A DNA stretch of 64,000 nt, from the NCBI RefSeq assembly GCF_030317105.1, contig NZ_JASZYG010000003.1, positions 744,001-808,000 of the forward strand, in the 5' to 3' direction. Numbering within the stretch: the stretch's first letter is position 1; each line of letters starts with the position of its first letter. Origin of the DNA: Variovorax brevis (GTDB lineage: Bacteria > Pseudomonadota > Gammaproteobacteria > Burkholderiales > Burkholderiaceae_C). A program made the translations under genes and the position numbers. The notes below the pieces were generated by a model. The model was not told the DNA's origin and did not search any database. It saw only the letters and a program-made list of their open reading frames with translations. Shown here in pieces: positions 41,432 to 50,069 of this stretch.

Positions 41432-42517
41432 TCAGATGTCCAGGATGTCGTGCAGCGCGGAGACAAGCGTCGCGCACTGATCGCGCGTGCCGACCGTGAT
41501 GCGCAAATATTGCTCGATGCGCGGCTGCCGAAAGTGCCTCACCAGCACCGCCCGCTGACGCAAAGACGCAGCCAGATCCGCCGCGTCCCGGGTGGGGTGC
41601 CGCACAAAGACGAAGTTGGCCTGCGACGGCAGCACCTCGAATCCAAGATCCTCCAGGCCCAGCACCAGGCCCTCGCGCGTGTCGATGACGGCCGCGCGTG
41701 TCTTGTCGAACCATGCCTCGTCTTCCAGCGCAGCGATGGCGCCGGCTTGCGCCAGCCGGTCCAGCGGATACGAATTGAAGCTGTTTTTCACGCGCGTCAG
41801 CCCGTCGATGAGGTGCGCCTGGCCACAGGCAAACCCGACGCGCAGCCCCGCAAGGGACCGTGACTTGGAGAGCGTGTGCACGACCAGCAGGTTCGGATAC
41901 CGCCCGATGAGCGACATGGCGCTTTCCGCCCCGAAGTCGACGTAGGCCTCGTCCACCAGCACCACCCCTTGCGGACAGGCGGCAAGCAGTTGCTCGATTG
42001 AATCCAGCGGCATGGCGATGCCCGTCGGCGCATTGGGATTGGCGACCACGATCCCGCCGCACCCCTGCCTGGCCCGCACGGCAAGCGCATCCACGTCGAT
42101 GCGAAGCATCCCGTCCACCGGCTGTAGCAACGCGTCGATGCCGTAGATCTGCGCATAGACGCGATAGAAGCTGTAGGTGATGTCGGGAAACAGCAGTGGC
42201 TCGGGCTGCTGGAAGAAGGCAAAGAAGGCGTGCGCCAGCACCTCGTCGGAGCCGTTACCTACGAACACCTGCGAGGCGTCGAGGCGGTGCCGCCTGGCGA
42301 TGACCTCGCGCAAGGCGACGGATTCGGGATCAGGATAGCGCTCCAGCCCGTCGGACGCAGCGTTCTGGATCGCGTCGATCGCGTTCGGCGACGGCGGGTA
42401 GGGGTTCTCGTTGGTGTTGAGCTTGACGAGCCTGGCAATGCGGGGCTGTTCGCCCGGCACATAGGGCTCCAGCGCCCTGATACGCGGGCTCCAGAATGAA
42501 TGCTCTGGCTGGCTCAT
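41432..42517 (-). CDS. hisC: Histidinol-phosphate aminotransferase (HisC2-like)
   Basis: The 361-residue protein (from MSQPEHS, 42517) is a class II PLP aminotransferase with [41 protein letters not shown] and the PLP Lys in [14 protein letters not shown]. It resembles the HisC2 type of Pseudomonas rather than a his-operon copy, as no other his gene is near. The start is uncertain: four tandem in-frame ATGs (42517, 42526, 42535, 42544) come from a 9-bp repeat. It lies 69-42 bp after a CobD/CbiB-like gene on the same strand. Confidence 0.9.
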   Translation of the reverse strand: MSQPEHSFWSPRIRALEPYVPGEQPRIARLVKLNTNENPYPPSPNAIDAIQNAASDGLERYPDPESVALREVIARRHRLDASQVFVGNGSDEVLAHAFFAFFQQPEPLLFPDITYSFYRVYAQIYGIDALLQPVDGMLRIDVDALAVRARQGCGGIVVANPNAPTGIAMPLDSIEQLLAACPQGVVLVDEAYVDFGAESAMSLIGRYPNLLVVHTLSKSRSLAGLRVGFACGQAHLIDGLTRVKNSFNSYPLDRLAQAGAIAALEDEAWFDKTRAAVIDTREGLVLGLEDLGFEVLPSQANFVFVRHPTRDAADLAASLRQRAVLVRHFRQPRIEQYLRITVGTRDQCATLVSALHDILDI

Positions 42518-42549
42518 GTGCGTCATGTGCGTCATGTGCGTCATGTGCG
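42514..42549 (-). repeat. Four perfect 9-bp tandem repeats at the hisC start
   Basis: The unit TCATGTGCG is repeated four times. Read on the minus strand each copy is CGCACATGA and supplies an in-frame ATG, giving an N-terminal M-T-H repeat. Unit length is a multiple of three, so copy-number change would not alter the reading frame. Confidence 0.9.
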
Positions 42550-42585
42550 CGACGCGGGCGCCGAAGCACGGCTCGGCACGGTGTG

Positions 42586-43587
42586 TCAGCCCAGCAGGCG
42601 CGCCAGCGTCAGCAGCGCCAGCAGGACCAGCCACATCACCACTGAACGCCAGACCAGGCCCACCACGCTGCGAAGATGCGCCGGCTCGGGCTCACGGCCC
42701 GGCGTGCTGCCACTGTCGGGCGGCCGGGCGCTCACCAGCGAATCGCCGGCTTGGGCGCGCTGCAACGGATCGGTCACCACTTCAGGCCGCAGCAGCCCGC
42801 CGCCCAGTCGCACGTTGACCGCGCCGGAGGTGGCCGCCAGGATCACCCCGTCGTTCTCGTTGGGGAAGCGATCCGCGTCGTTGCGCCAGCAATCGATGGC
42901 TTCCTCGAAGCTGCCCACCACGGCGAAGCCCAAGGCGGTGATGCGCGCCGGCAGCCAGTCGATGGCCATCCACGCGCGATCCGCCGCGCTTTGCGCGTAG
43001 GTGCTGGAAGGTTGCGACGCCGCCGCATTCTTGTGCGCCCAATAGCGCGCGACGAACTCGCTCATGCGGTAGAACACCGCGCCCGCCGGCCCCAGGCCGA
43101 TCGCCGCAAGAATCGAGAACCATGCCAGCACCCCGAAGACATGCCGGTGCGCCGCGATGACCGAGTGCTCGATCACATGTCGAACGATCTCGCTGCGAGG
43201 GAGATTGGCGGCATCCAGATGCTTCCAGTGCGCCAGCAGCGAGCGGGCGAGCGGCTCGTCGCCCTCGTCCAGCGCATCGCGGATGCCGGTGAAATGGTGA
43301 CTGAACTGCCGAAAGCCCAGCGTGACGTACAGCAGCGCAATGTTCCAGAGCACCGCAAAGGGCAAGCCGAGCGTGAGGATGAGCAGCCAATGCACGCCCA
43401 GGGCGCCGAGCGTCGGCACAAAAACGGCCAGGCACCATGCCACCCAACCGTGATGCGGCTTGCCCGCGTCGAAGTTGCGGCTGACCCAGCGTGTCCAGCC
43501 GAGTACGCCCGCGTACACCGGGTTGTGATAGCCGAGTGGGCGAACCTGCTCGATCAGCAGCGCGCACAGGATGGCAAAAAAGCTCAT
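42586..43587 (-). CDS. CobD/CbiB-like membrane protein
   Basis: The 333-residue protein has several hydrophobic helices and the family features of adenosylcobinamide-phosphate synthase-like proteins ('[32 protein letters not shown]', '[26 protein letters not shown]'). CobD/CbiB builds the aminopropanol arm of B12. No other cobalamin gene is in the window, so it may be a paralogue with another amide-forming or regulatory role. It precedes hisC, whose PLP fold resembles the threonine-phosphate decarboxylase partner of CobD. Confidence 0.75.
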   Translation of the reverse strand: MSFFAILCALLIEQVRPLGYHNPVYAGVLGWTRWVSRNFDAGKPHHGWVAWCLAVFVPTLGALGVHWLLILTLGLPFAVLWNIALLYVTLGFRQFSHHFTGIRDALDEGDEPLARSLLAHWKHLDAANLPRSEIVRHVIEHSVIAAHRHVFGVLAWFSILAAIGLGPAGAVFYRMSEFVARYWAHKNAAASQPSSTYAQSAADRAWMAIDWLPARITALGFAVVGSFEEAIDCWRNDADRFPNENDGVILAATSGAVNVRLGGGLLRPEVVTDPLQRAQAGDSLVSARPPDSGSTPGREPEPAHLRSVVGLVWRSVVMWLVLLALLTLARLLG

Positions 43588-43630
43588 GCGCGGATGATAG
43601 CGACCGGGATCAATTCGCCCGCCACAAGGG

Positions 43631-44362
43631 TCACGCGCTCAGGAAGCGATAGAAGTTACGAAGCATTCCAGCCGTCGCGCCCCACACGAATCGCTCGTGG
43701 TGGCCGTCCTGGTAAGGCATCGAGAACCACTGCCGCGCGTTCATGCCGTCGCCCACTATCGCGTGGCGATGATGGTTGGCAGGGTTCATGAGGAAATCGA
43801 GCGGCACTTCGAATGCGTCGGCCACCTCATAGGGATTGAGCGTCAACTCGAAGCCCGGCTTGACCAGCGCCACGACAGGCGTCACCACGAAGGAAGTGAC
43901 GGTCGTGTAGGTCGGCAGGCTCCCGATGACCTCGATGTATTCCGCGGACAGGCCCACCTCTTCCCATGCCTCGCGCAGCGCTGCCGCGGCGATGTTGACG
44001 TCCGTGGGATCAACCCGGCCGCCGGGAAAGGCCACCTGCCCCGAATGCGTCGTCATGCGGGACGAACGCTCCGTCAGCAGCACGGTGGGCCGCTCGCGCT
44101 GCACGATGGGCACGAGCACGGCCGCCTGCGCCGGTGGGCGGTCACCCATCTTCGGCTCGCGGCGCACTTCAGGCGTCCAGACGGGCGGGTTGGCAAACCG
44201 GGCACGAAGCGCCTGCGCGGTGAGCGATGGCGACGGCACCGCCGGGAGATCGAAATCGACCGCCACCACAGGCACCGCGCGCGGATCAAAATTGACCAGC
44301 GACACGGCGTTGATCGGTTCGACGGATGCGGATTCTGATGCGGGTACGGACGGAGTGCTCAA
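43631..44362 (-). CDS. CoA pyrophosphatase, NUDIX family
   Basis: The protein (243 residues if it begins at the TTG at 44362) has the UPF0035 motif LLTERSSRMTTHSGQVAFPGG and Nudix box 'GGRVDPTDVNIAAAALREAWEEVGL'. Such enzymes hydrolyse CoA to phosphopantetheine and 3',5'-ADP. The start is unclear; a longer reading to 44485 runs into an inverted-repeat element and is not favoured. No clear ribosome binding site is present upstream of the TTG. Confidence 0.8.
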   Translation of the reverse strand: MSTPSVPASESASVEPINAVSLVNFDPRAVPVVAVDFDLPAVPSPSLTAQALRARFANPPVWTPEVRREPKMGDRPPAQAAVLVPIVQRERPTVLLTERSSRMTTHSGQVAFPGGRVDPTDVNIAAAALREAWEEVGLSAEYIEVIGSLPTYTTVTSFVVTPVVALVKPGFELTLNPYEVADAFEVPLDFLMNPANHHRHAIVGDGMNARQWFSMPYQDGHHERFVWGATAGMLRNFYRFLSA

Positions 44363-44410
44363 TGAGAAATCTTGTTTATGTTCGCGCGTGTGCGCATTTG
44401 AAAGGATCAG

Positions 44411-44571
44411 GGAGACTCTGATCAAGTCCTCGCGAGGCCGCGCGCCTCGGCTCGGGATCGGATGCAAGGCGCAAACCACAGCCATAGCCTACGCTATGGC
44501 GAGGATTTGCAACGCCGCAGACGGCCCGAGCAGAGGATGCGCGGTCCGCGGGGGGCTTGATCGGAGTCTCC
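44411..44571. repeat. 161-bp inverted-repeat element
   Basis: The ends GGAGACTCTGATCAAG and the reverse complement of CTTGATCGGAGTCTCC match at 15 of 16 positions. Similarity between the arms continues inward over about 45 bp to a shared GCTCGGG. The centre is the palindrome GCCATAGC-CTAC-GCTATGGC (about 44481-44500). There is no ORF, and no clear target duplication at the ends. It occupies the gap between rplS and the NUDIX gene. Confidence 0.7.
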
Positions 44572-44586
44572 TTGGCGCAGAAAAGC

Positions 44587-44613
44587 AAAAAGCCGCCATG
44601 ACGGCGGCTTTTT
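44587..44613. terminator. Terminator after rplS, bidirectional form
   Basis: AGCCGCC/GGCGGCT (44591-44597, 44603-44609) with a 5-base loop, flanked by an A run (44587-44591) and a T run (44609-44613), so it can act on both strands. It ends the rpsP-rimM-trmD-rplS operon. Confidence 0.85.
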
Positions 44614-44633
44614 CCAGGAAGGCCAGAAGCGAA

Positions 44634-45008
44634 TTACTTCGCTGCTGCAGCCTTGCCTGGCAGCTTTTCCTTGATACGTGCCGAACGTCCGCTGCGGTCA
44701 CGCAGGTAGTAAAGCTTGGCGCGGCGCACATCGCCACGACGCTTGACTTCGATGCCGGCGATCAGGGGGCTGTAGGTTTGGAAGGTACGTTCCACGCCTT
44801 CGCCGCTGGAGATCTTGCGAACCGTGAAGCCGCTGTTGAGGCCGCGATTGCGCTTGGCGATCACGACGCCTTCGTAGGCCTGCACGCGCTTGCGGGTGCC
44901 TTCGACGACGCTGACGCTGACGATGACGGTGTCGCCGGGGGCGAATTCAGGAATGGTCTTGCCCAGACGAGCAATTTCTTCCTGTTCGAGAGTTTGGATG
45001 AGGTTCAT
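44634..45008 (-). CDS. rplS: 50S ribosomal protein L19
   Basis: The 124-residue protein starts [15 protein letters not shown] and has the conserved [33 protein letters not shown] block. It bridges subunits near 16S h14. It ends the operon with trmD; a TATAAT overlaps the end of trmD. Confidence 0.97.
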   Translation of the reverse strand: MNLIQTLEQEEIARLGKTIPEFAPGDTVIVSVSVVEGTRKRVQAYEGVVIAKRNRGLNSGFTVRKISSGEGVERTFQTYSPLIAGIEVKRRGDVRRAKLYYLRDRSGRSARIKEKLPGKAAAAK

Positions 45009-45094
45009 GTTTTCCTGCCAGTCGATCATGTCCGCGCTGCACTAAAGGCGATGACAAAGGCATCGCGGCCGGCCAGAGGATCGGGGAGCCAAAG

Positions 45095-45100
45095 ATTATA
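45095..45100 (-). promoter_or_regulatory. Internal rplS -10 box at the trmD stop
   Basis: Minus-strand TATAAT (45100-45095) overlaps the trmD stop codon and is followed by CTTTGGCT, the same sequence as the rpsT start region. An A8/T8 run precedes it. Confidence 0.4.
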
Positions 45101-45842
45101 GCTTTTTTTTGAGACTTGCCTCATCGGCCTTGCCAAGCTTGCCTGCGGCGCGGGCGGCGTCGACCAGTTCGGGGCGCTTTTGCTGCGAAATCGACAGGCG
45201 CTGGTCGCGGCGCCAGCGGTCGATCAGGGCGTGGTTGCCGGACATCAGCGGCGCCGGCACCCCCATGCCGTTCCACGATTCGGGACGGGTGTAGTGCGGG
45301 CAATCGAGCAGCCCATCGAGCGCCGGATTGAAGCTGTCCTGCACATGGCTCGCCTCATCGCCGAGCACGCCCGGTTGCAAGCGCGCGACGGCATCCAGCA
45401 AGGCCATCGCCGGGATCTCACCACCGGACAGGACGAAGTCGCCAAGGCTCATTTGGTGCGTGACACGCGTGTCGATGAAGCGCTGGTCAATGCCTTCGTA
45501 GCGGCCGCATACGAGCACCGCGCCCTGACTGGCGGACCAGTGTTCGACCGTCTCATGGCGCAGTGCCTCGCCTGTCGGCGAAAACAGGATGACCGGCGCG
45601 GATTCGCCGCGCGCCGCGAGAGCGGCATCAAGACAGGCCGACAGCGGCTCCGCCATCATCACCATGCCGGGACCGCCGCCGAAGGGGCGATCGTCCACGC
45701 GCCGGTAGTTGCCTTCGGCGTAGTCGCGCGGACTCCACAGCACCACCTCGACCTGTTTGGACTCGTAGGCGCGCCGCGTCACGCCGCTCGCAAGGAAGGG
45801 CGTAAAGAGTTCAGGAAAGAGCGTGATGACGTCGAAGCGCAT
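45096..45842 (-). CDS. trmD: tRNA (guanine-37-N1) methyltransferase
   Basis: The 248-residue SPOUT enzyme starts MRFDVITLFPELFTPF, with VLCGRYEGIDQRFI and the trefoil-knot segment 'LSLGDFVLSGGEIPAM' (written with short flanks). It methylates G37 in tRNAs to prevent frameshifting. The last residues are encoded near an A8 run (LKKKL). Confidence 0.96.
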   Translation of the reverse strand: MRFDVITLFPELFTPFLASGVTRRAYESKQVEVVLWSPRDYAEGNYRRVDDRPFGGGPGMVMMAEPLSACLDAALAARGESAPVILFSPTGEALRHETVEHWSASQGAVLVCGRYEGIDQRFIDTRVTHQMSLGDFVLSGGEIPAMALLDAVARLQPGVLGDEASHVQDSFNPALDGLLDCPHYTRPESWNGMGVPAPLMSGNHALIDRWRRDQRLSISQQKRPELVDAARAAGKLGKADEASLKKKL

Positions 45843-45868
45843 GGCACGAGGCCGGGCCTGCGCCCGCG

Positions 45869-46423
45869 TCAGTAGTCGGCCTGCCAGTCGACCGTGATGG
45901 TGCGGCCGGCCAGATCCACCTTGTCGACGAAGGCCGAGACGAAGGGAATCATGCGTTCGACGGGCTTGCCCTCTTGCATGTCATCGAGCACCAGCGTGGT
46001 TTGCGGGCCGGTGGCCAGCAGTTCGCGCACGGTGCCGAGCGTCACCCCTTCGCGGTTGACGACCGCCAAGCCGATGAGGTCGACCCAGTAGTACTCGTCT
46101 TCGGCGGCGGAGGGAAAGCTCGAGCGGGGCACGAACACGCGCGCACCGCGCAGCAACTCGGCCGCGTTGCGGTCGGGCACGTCGGGGGAGTTCGCCACGA
46201 TGCAGTCGGAATGCTCCTTGGCTTCCGTGATCTTCAGGCGAAAAGCGCTCGTTGCCGTCGAACCGGGAGGCCGAAGGAACCAGCGTTTGGAAGAAAAAAG
46301 CGCCTCGGGCTGGGCGCTGTGGGGCAGGACCTTGAACCAGCCCTTGATGCCCCAGGCATCCGCAATGCGCCCCACTTCAATCGCGTCCGCCGGCAATTCG
46401 GCGGCTTCGAGGGCAGGCAGCAT
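45869..46423 (-). CDS. rimM: Ribosome maturation factor RimM
   Basis: The 184-residue protein starts MLPALEAAELPADAIEVGRI, with the N-terminal RimM fold and the PRC-like C-terminal barrel ('EYYWVDLIGLAVVN'). It helps mature the 30S head. It lies between rpsP (19 bp) and trmD (27 bp). Confidence 0.95.
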   Translation of the reverse strand: MLPALEAAELPADAIEVGRIADAWGIKGWFKVLPHSAQPEALFSSKRWFLRPPGSTATSAFRLKITEAKEHSDCIVANSPDVPDRNAAELLRGARVFVPRSSFPSAAEDEYYWVDLIGLAVVNREGVTLGTVRELLATGPQTTLVLDDMQEGKPVERMIPFVSAFVDKVDLAGRTITVDWQADY

Positions 46424-46441
46424 CGCGTGTGCAGGGCTTGC

Positions 46442-46705
46442 TCAGGCGGCAGCCTTGGGGGCGGCAGCAGCGGCTTGCTTGATGAGGCGGGTGACCGTGG
46501 GCGAGGCTTGCGCGCCAACGCTCTTCCAGTACGTCAGACGGTCCTGGGCGATACGGATGCTTTCTTCGTTTTCCTTGGCGGTCGGGTTGTAGAAGCCCAG
46601 GCGTTCGATGAAACGGCCATCGCGGCGAACGCGCTTGTCCGACACGACGATGTTGAAAAACGGACGGCCCTTGGAGCCGCCGCGGGAGAGTCGAATGACG
46701 ACCAT
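46442..46705 (-). CDS. rpsP: 30S ribosomal protein S16
   Basis: The 87-residue protein starts [21 protein letters not shown] and has '[16 protein letters not shown]'. It is the first gene of rpsP-rimM-trmD-rplS. Confidence 0.97.
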   Translation of the reverse strand: MVVIRLSRGGSKGRPFFNIVVSDKRVRRDGRFIERLGFYNPTAKENEESIRIAQDRLTYWKSVGAQASPTVTRLIKQAAAAAPKAAA

Positions 46706-46837
46706 GATTTATCCTTCGGGTGGTGCTGATGGACCTTGTTGCCACGCCAAAGTGCGCACCAACCCATTCAGCATTTTCTTTCAGCGTTGAGACACGCGAC
46801 ATGGCCACCCGGCCAGCGACACGCTGAATAGCCCACG

Positions 46838-46843
46838 ATTATA
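46838..46843 (-). promoter_or_regulatory. rpsP operon promoter (-10 box)
   Basis: Minus-strand TATAAT is followed by CGTGGGCT. It lies about 133 bp before the rpsP ATG and directly upstream of the divergent GNAT start. No good -35. Confidence 0.5.
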
Positions 46844-46861
46844 GCCCGACGGCTCGATTTC

Positions 46862-47389
46862 ATGACCAAGTTCACCATTCGCCCCAGCCGCGACGACGAT
46901 GTCGACGCCATTTCGGCCATCTACGCCCACCACGTTTTGCACGGCACGGGCACCTTCGAAACCGAGCCGCCCACGGCGGCGGACATGGCCACGCGCCGTG
47001 CCGACGTGCTCTCCAAGAACCTCCCCTACCTCGTGGCCGAGCGCGAGGGGCAGTTGCTGGGCTTTGCCTATTGCAACTGGTTCAAGCCGCGTCCGGCTTA
47101 CCGTTTCTCGGCCGAAGACTCGATCTACATGGACGAGGCCGCGCGTGGCCAAGGCCTTGGCGTGCAATTGCTGGCCGCCCTCGAGCAGGCGGCGGAAGCC
47201 GTCGGCGTGCGCAAGCTGATCGCCGTGATCGGCGATTCGGCCAACCTGGGTTCCGTCGGCGTGCATCGCAAACAGGGCTTCAGCCACGTCGGCGTCATCA
47301 AGGACTGCGGCTGGAAGTTCGGCGAATGGCGCGACATCGTGCTGATGGAGAAGGTGCTCGGCGAAGGCAGCACGACGCGCCCCGAATGA
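46862..47389 (+). CDS. GNAT-family N-acetyltransferase (PAT/phosphinothricin-like)
   Basis: The 175-residue protein starts MTKFTIRPSRDDD and has the acetyl-CoA P-loop ARGQGLGVQLL and 'GLGVQLLAALEQAAE'. It resembles the phosphinothricin/methionine-sulfone acetyltransferase group; the true substrate is not set. Its stop overlaps the following ATG. Confidence 0.88.
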   Translation: MTKFTIRPSRDDDVDAISAIYAHHVLHGTGTFETEPPTAADMATRRADVLSKNLPYLVAEREGQLLGFAYCNWFKPRPAYRFSAEDSIYMDEAARGQGLGVQLLAALEQAAEAVGVRKLIAVIGDSANLGSVGVHRKQGFSHVGVIKDCGWKFGEWRDIVLMEKVLGEGSTTRPE

Positions 47390-47832
47390 AAAACAAGACA
47401 CTCGCAGCCTGGCTCGCTTTCTTGGGTGGCCCGTTGGGGCTGCATCGCTTCTACCTGCGCGGGCCCCGAGACCTCCTGGGCTGGCTCCTTCCCATCCCGA
47501 CACTGCTCGGCCTCTACGGCGTGCACCGCGCGCGCACCTATGGCCTGGACGACGGCCTGAGCTGGGTGCTGATTCCCTTCGTCGGATTCACCATTGCTGG
47601 CTGTGCATTGATGGCCATCATCTACGGCCTGACGACGCCGGAAAAATGGAACGCGCGCTTCAACCCGCGAGCGCCAGCAGATTCGGCTGCCGGCAAGACG
47701 GGCTGGCTCACCATCGGCGCTGTGGTCGTCTCGCTGCTGATCGGCAGCACCGTGCTGATGGCCAGCATCGCGTTCAGTTTCCAGCGCTACTTCGAACACC
47801 AGATCGAAGAAGGCCGGAAGATTTCTCAATAA
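47386..47832 (+). CDS. TM2-domain membrane protein
   Basis: The 148-residue protein starts MKNKTLAAWLAFLGGPLGLHRFYLRG, the TM2 signature with GPLGLHRFYL, then a second and a third hydrophobic segment (residues about 95-120). It overlaps the upstream GNAT stop by four bases. Function unknown; TM2 proteins are small inner-membrane proteins. Confidence 0.85.
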   Translation: MKNKTLAAWLAFLGGPLGLHRFYLRGPRDLLGWLLPIPTLLGLYGVHRARTYGLDDGLSWVLIPFVGFTIAGCALMAIIYGLTTPEKWNARFNPRAPADSAAGKTGWLTIGAVVVSLLIGSTVLMASIAFSFQRYFEHQIEEGRKISQ

Positions 47833-47847
47833 CCGCGCGGGCGCGGC

Positions 47848-48858
47848 TCAGAAAATCTGGAGACTCACCCAGTAGGCGATGGCCGCGACAAACGCCGACG
47901 CTGGAATCGTGAAGATCCAGGCCCAGACGATGTTGCCCGCCACGCCCCAGCGCACCGCGCTGGCGCGCTGCGCAGCACCCACGCCCACGATAGCGCCAGT
48001 GATGGTGTGGGTCGTCGACACCGGGATGCCCAGTCCTGTTGCAAGGAACAGCGTCAAGGCGCCACCCGTTTCAGCGCAGAACCCGCCCACGGGCTTGAGC
48101 TTGGTGATCTTCTGGCCCATGGTCTTGACGATCCGCCATCCGCCGAACATGGTCCCCAGGGCGATGGCCGTGTAGCAACTCACGATGGTCCACGTCGGCG
48201 GTGCTTCGGCGGTGGCCGATGCGTAGCCGGTCGCGATCAGCAGCATCCAGATGATGCCGATGGTCTTTTGCGCATCGTTGCCGCCGTGGCCCAGGCTGTA
48301 GGCGCCGGCCGAGACCAACTGCAAGCGTCGAAACCAGCGGTCGACCCGGGAAGGCGTCGCGCGCCGGAAAATCCACGCCACCGCGACCATCATCAGCGCG
48401 CCGAGCAGAAAGCCAAGCAGGGGCGACACGAAAATGAATGCCACGGTCTTCAAGATGCCCGAAGCCAGCAGCGCGCTCGAGCCCGCCTTGGCCATCACGG
48501 AACCCACGATGCCGCCAATGAGCGCGTGCGACGAACTGCTGGGAATGCCGTAGTACCACGTCACCAGGTTCCACGTGATGGCGCCGATGAGCGCGCCGAA
48601 CACCACGTGCACGTCAACCACGCCCGGTTGGACGATGCCCTTGCCGACGGTCGCCGCCACGCTGAGGTGGAACACCCCGATGGCGATCAGGTTGAAAAAA
48701 GCTGCAAACAAAACGGCGTGCGCCGGCTTGAGCACGCCCGTTGAAACGACTGTGGCAATGGAATTTGCCGCATCGTGGAAGCCGTTCATGAAGTCGAACG
48801 CTATCGCCAAGGCGACAAGCAAGACCACCACCCACAGGCTGACCTGAACCGTATCCAT
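47848..48858 (-). CDS. pitA: Low-affinity inorganic phosphate transporter, Pit type
   Basis: The 336-residue membrane protein has the Pit repeats 'FDFMNGFHDAANSIATVVSTG' and 'AYSLGHGGNDAQKTIGI' with 'GIPVSTTHTITGAIVGVG'. It imports phosphate with divalent metals using the proton gradient. It lies 10 bp after its DUF47 partner. Confidence 0.93.
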   Translation of the reverse strand: MDTVQVSLWVVVLLVALAIAFDFMNGFHDAANSIATVVSTGVLKPAHAVLFAAFFNLIAIGVFHLSVAATVGKGIVQPGVVDVHVVFGALIGAITWNLVTWYYGIPSSSSHALIGGIVGSVMAKAGSSALLASGILKTVAFIFVSPLLGFLLGALMMVAVAWIFRRATPSRVDRWFRRLQLVSAGAYSLGHGGNDAQKTIGIIWMLLIATGYASATAEAPPTWTIVSCYTAIALGTMFGGWRIVKTMGQKITKLKPVGGFCAETGGALTLFLATGLGIPVSTTHTITGAIVGVGAAQRASAVRWGVAGNIVWAWIFTIPASAFVAAIAYWVSLQIF

Positions 48859-48868
48859 GGGGCGAGGC

Positions 48869-49513
48869 TCAGGAGTTTTCGAGGACGATGCCCTCGATCA
48901 CGTTTGCCACGTCCTCGCACTTGTCCGTGATGGTTTCGAGCAGTTCGTAGATCGCCTTGAGCTTGATGACTTCGCGCACGTCCGGCTCCTCGCGAAACAG
49001 CTTGCTCATGGCGCTTCGCATGACGCGGTCGGCGTCGGATTCCAGCCGGTCAATTTCCTCGCAAGCCTTGAGCGTCGCTTCGGCGATGGCCGGATCGGTG
49101 ATCTTGCTCAGGTACTTGACCGCGTCTTTCACGCGCTCGCAGCACTTGACGCTCAGCATCGTCAGTCGCGTGATCTCGTCGGTCATGTGGCGCACGTCAT
49201 AGAGCGCCATGGTTTCGGCCGAGTCCTGGATCAGGTCGGCCACGTCGTCCATCGTGTTGATGAGCTTGTGGATCTGCTCGCGGTCGATCGGCGTGATGAA
49301 GGTCTTGTGCAGCACGCGGTTGACTTCATGCGTCACGCGGTCGGCCGCGCGCTCGGCGTTGTCGACGTCGCGGTTGTATTGCTCACGCAAATGCAGGTCG
49401 TTGTAGTTGGCGACCAGTTGTTCAAATGCACGCGCCGCCTCGACGATGCGCTCGGCGTGCTGGTTGAACATTTCGAAAAAATTGCCCTCGCGGGGCAGCA
49501 GCTTGCCGAACAT
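48869..49513 (-). CDS. DUF47 PhoU-like Pit accessory protein
   Basis: The 214-residue helical protein starts MFGKLLPREGNFFEMF and contains 'HKLINTMDDVADLIQ' and a matching 'DKCEDVANVIEGIV', the two metal-binding-like repeats of DUF47. It commonly precedes pit and controls its activity. It lies before pitA on the same strand. Confidence 0.9.
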   Translation of the reverse strand: MFGKLLPREGNFFEMFNQHAERIVEAARAFEQLVANYNDLHLREQYNRDVDNAERAADRVTHEVNRVLHKTFITPIDREQIHKLINTMDDVADLIQDSAETMALYDVRHMTDEITRLTMLSVKCCERVKDAVKYLSKITDPAIAEATLKACEEIDRLESDADRVMRSAMSKLFREEPDVREVIKLKAIYELLETITDKCEDVANVIEGIVLENS

Positions 49514-49560
49514 GGCGGTGTTCCCTTAGTCGGTATTCTTGACGCCGTGATGACGCCTTT

Positions 49561-49592
49561 CTGAACCCGTAAGTGTAATTGGCCGGGTTCAG
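49561..49592. promoter_or_regulatory. Perfect 9-bp inverted repeat between folK and the DUF47-pit genes
   Basis: CTGAACCCG (49561-49569) and CGGGTTCAG (49584-49592) form a perfect repeat around a 14-base loop. No T run follows in either direction, so an operator or weak terminator is possible. Confidence 0.4.
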
Positions 49593-49610
49593 AAGGTGTC
49601 CGAAACGCCT

Positions 49611-50069
49611 TCAGAGGCGTTCGATGGCCTGTCCGGCGACGCCGGCAAGTTGCTCTGGCGGCACCAGGTGAGGCGCAATTTCCGCCAGTGGCACCAGCAC
49701 GAATGCGCGTTGATGCATGCGTGGATGCGGCAGGGTCAGCGTGGGCGTATCCATCACTTCGTTGCCATGGATGAGCAGATCCAGATCGAGCGTGCGCGGC
49801 GCGTTCTTGTAGGAGCGCTCACGGCCGGCGCGAAGCTCCAGCGCCTGCAACAGGGCCAGGAGGTCCAACGGTGCCAGCCCGGTTTCGATCGCGACCACGG
49901 CGTTGATGAAATCAGGCCCCGTCGCGTCCACGGGCGCCGTCCGGTAAAGCGACGAATTCGCCAGCACGCGGCTTTGGGGCAATTCGGCGAGCGCGGCCAT
50001 CGCGTCTTCGACGGTCCTGCGCGCATCGCCCAGGTTGCCGCCGATCGCGACGTAGGCCGTAGCGGTCAT
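49611..50069 (-). CDS. folK: 2-Amino-4-hydroxy-6-hydroxymethyldihydropteridine pyrophosphokinase
   Basis: The 152-residue protein has the HPPK motifs '[10 protein letters not shown]', '[10 protein letters not shown]' and '[11 protein letters not shown]'. It adds pyrophosphate to the pterin in folate synthesis. The ATG overlaps the pcnB stop (ATGA). Confidence 0.96.
   Translation of the reverse strand: MTATAYVAIGGNLGDARRTVEDAMAALAELPQSRVLANSSLYRTAPVDATGPDFINAVVAIETGLAPLDLLALLQALELRAGRERSYKNAPRTLDLDLLIHGNEVMDTPTLTLPHPRMHQRAFVLVPLAEIAPHLVPPEQLAGVAGQAIERL

Noticed and set aside
42514..42549. Possible CRISPR-like repeat
   Set aside because: The four 9-bp copies have no spacers and lie in a coding start; they are a tandem repeat.
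44363..44485. Longer NUDIX protein starting at 44485
   Set aside because: The extra residues are encoded in the inverted-repeat element and do not look like a NUDIX N-terminus.
44411..44571. Insertion sequence
   Set aside because: No transposase ORF fits in 161 bp and no target duplication is seen, so it is listed only as an inverted-repeat element.
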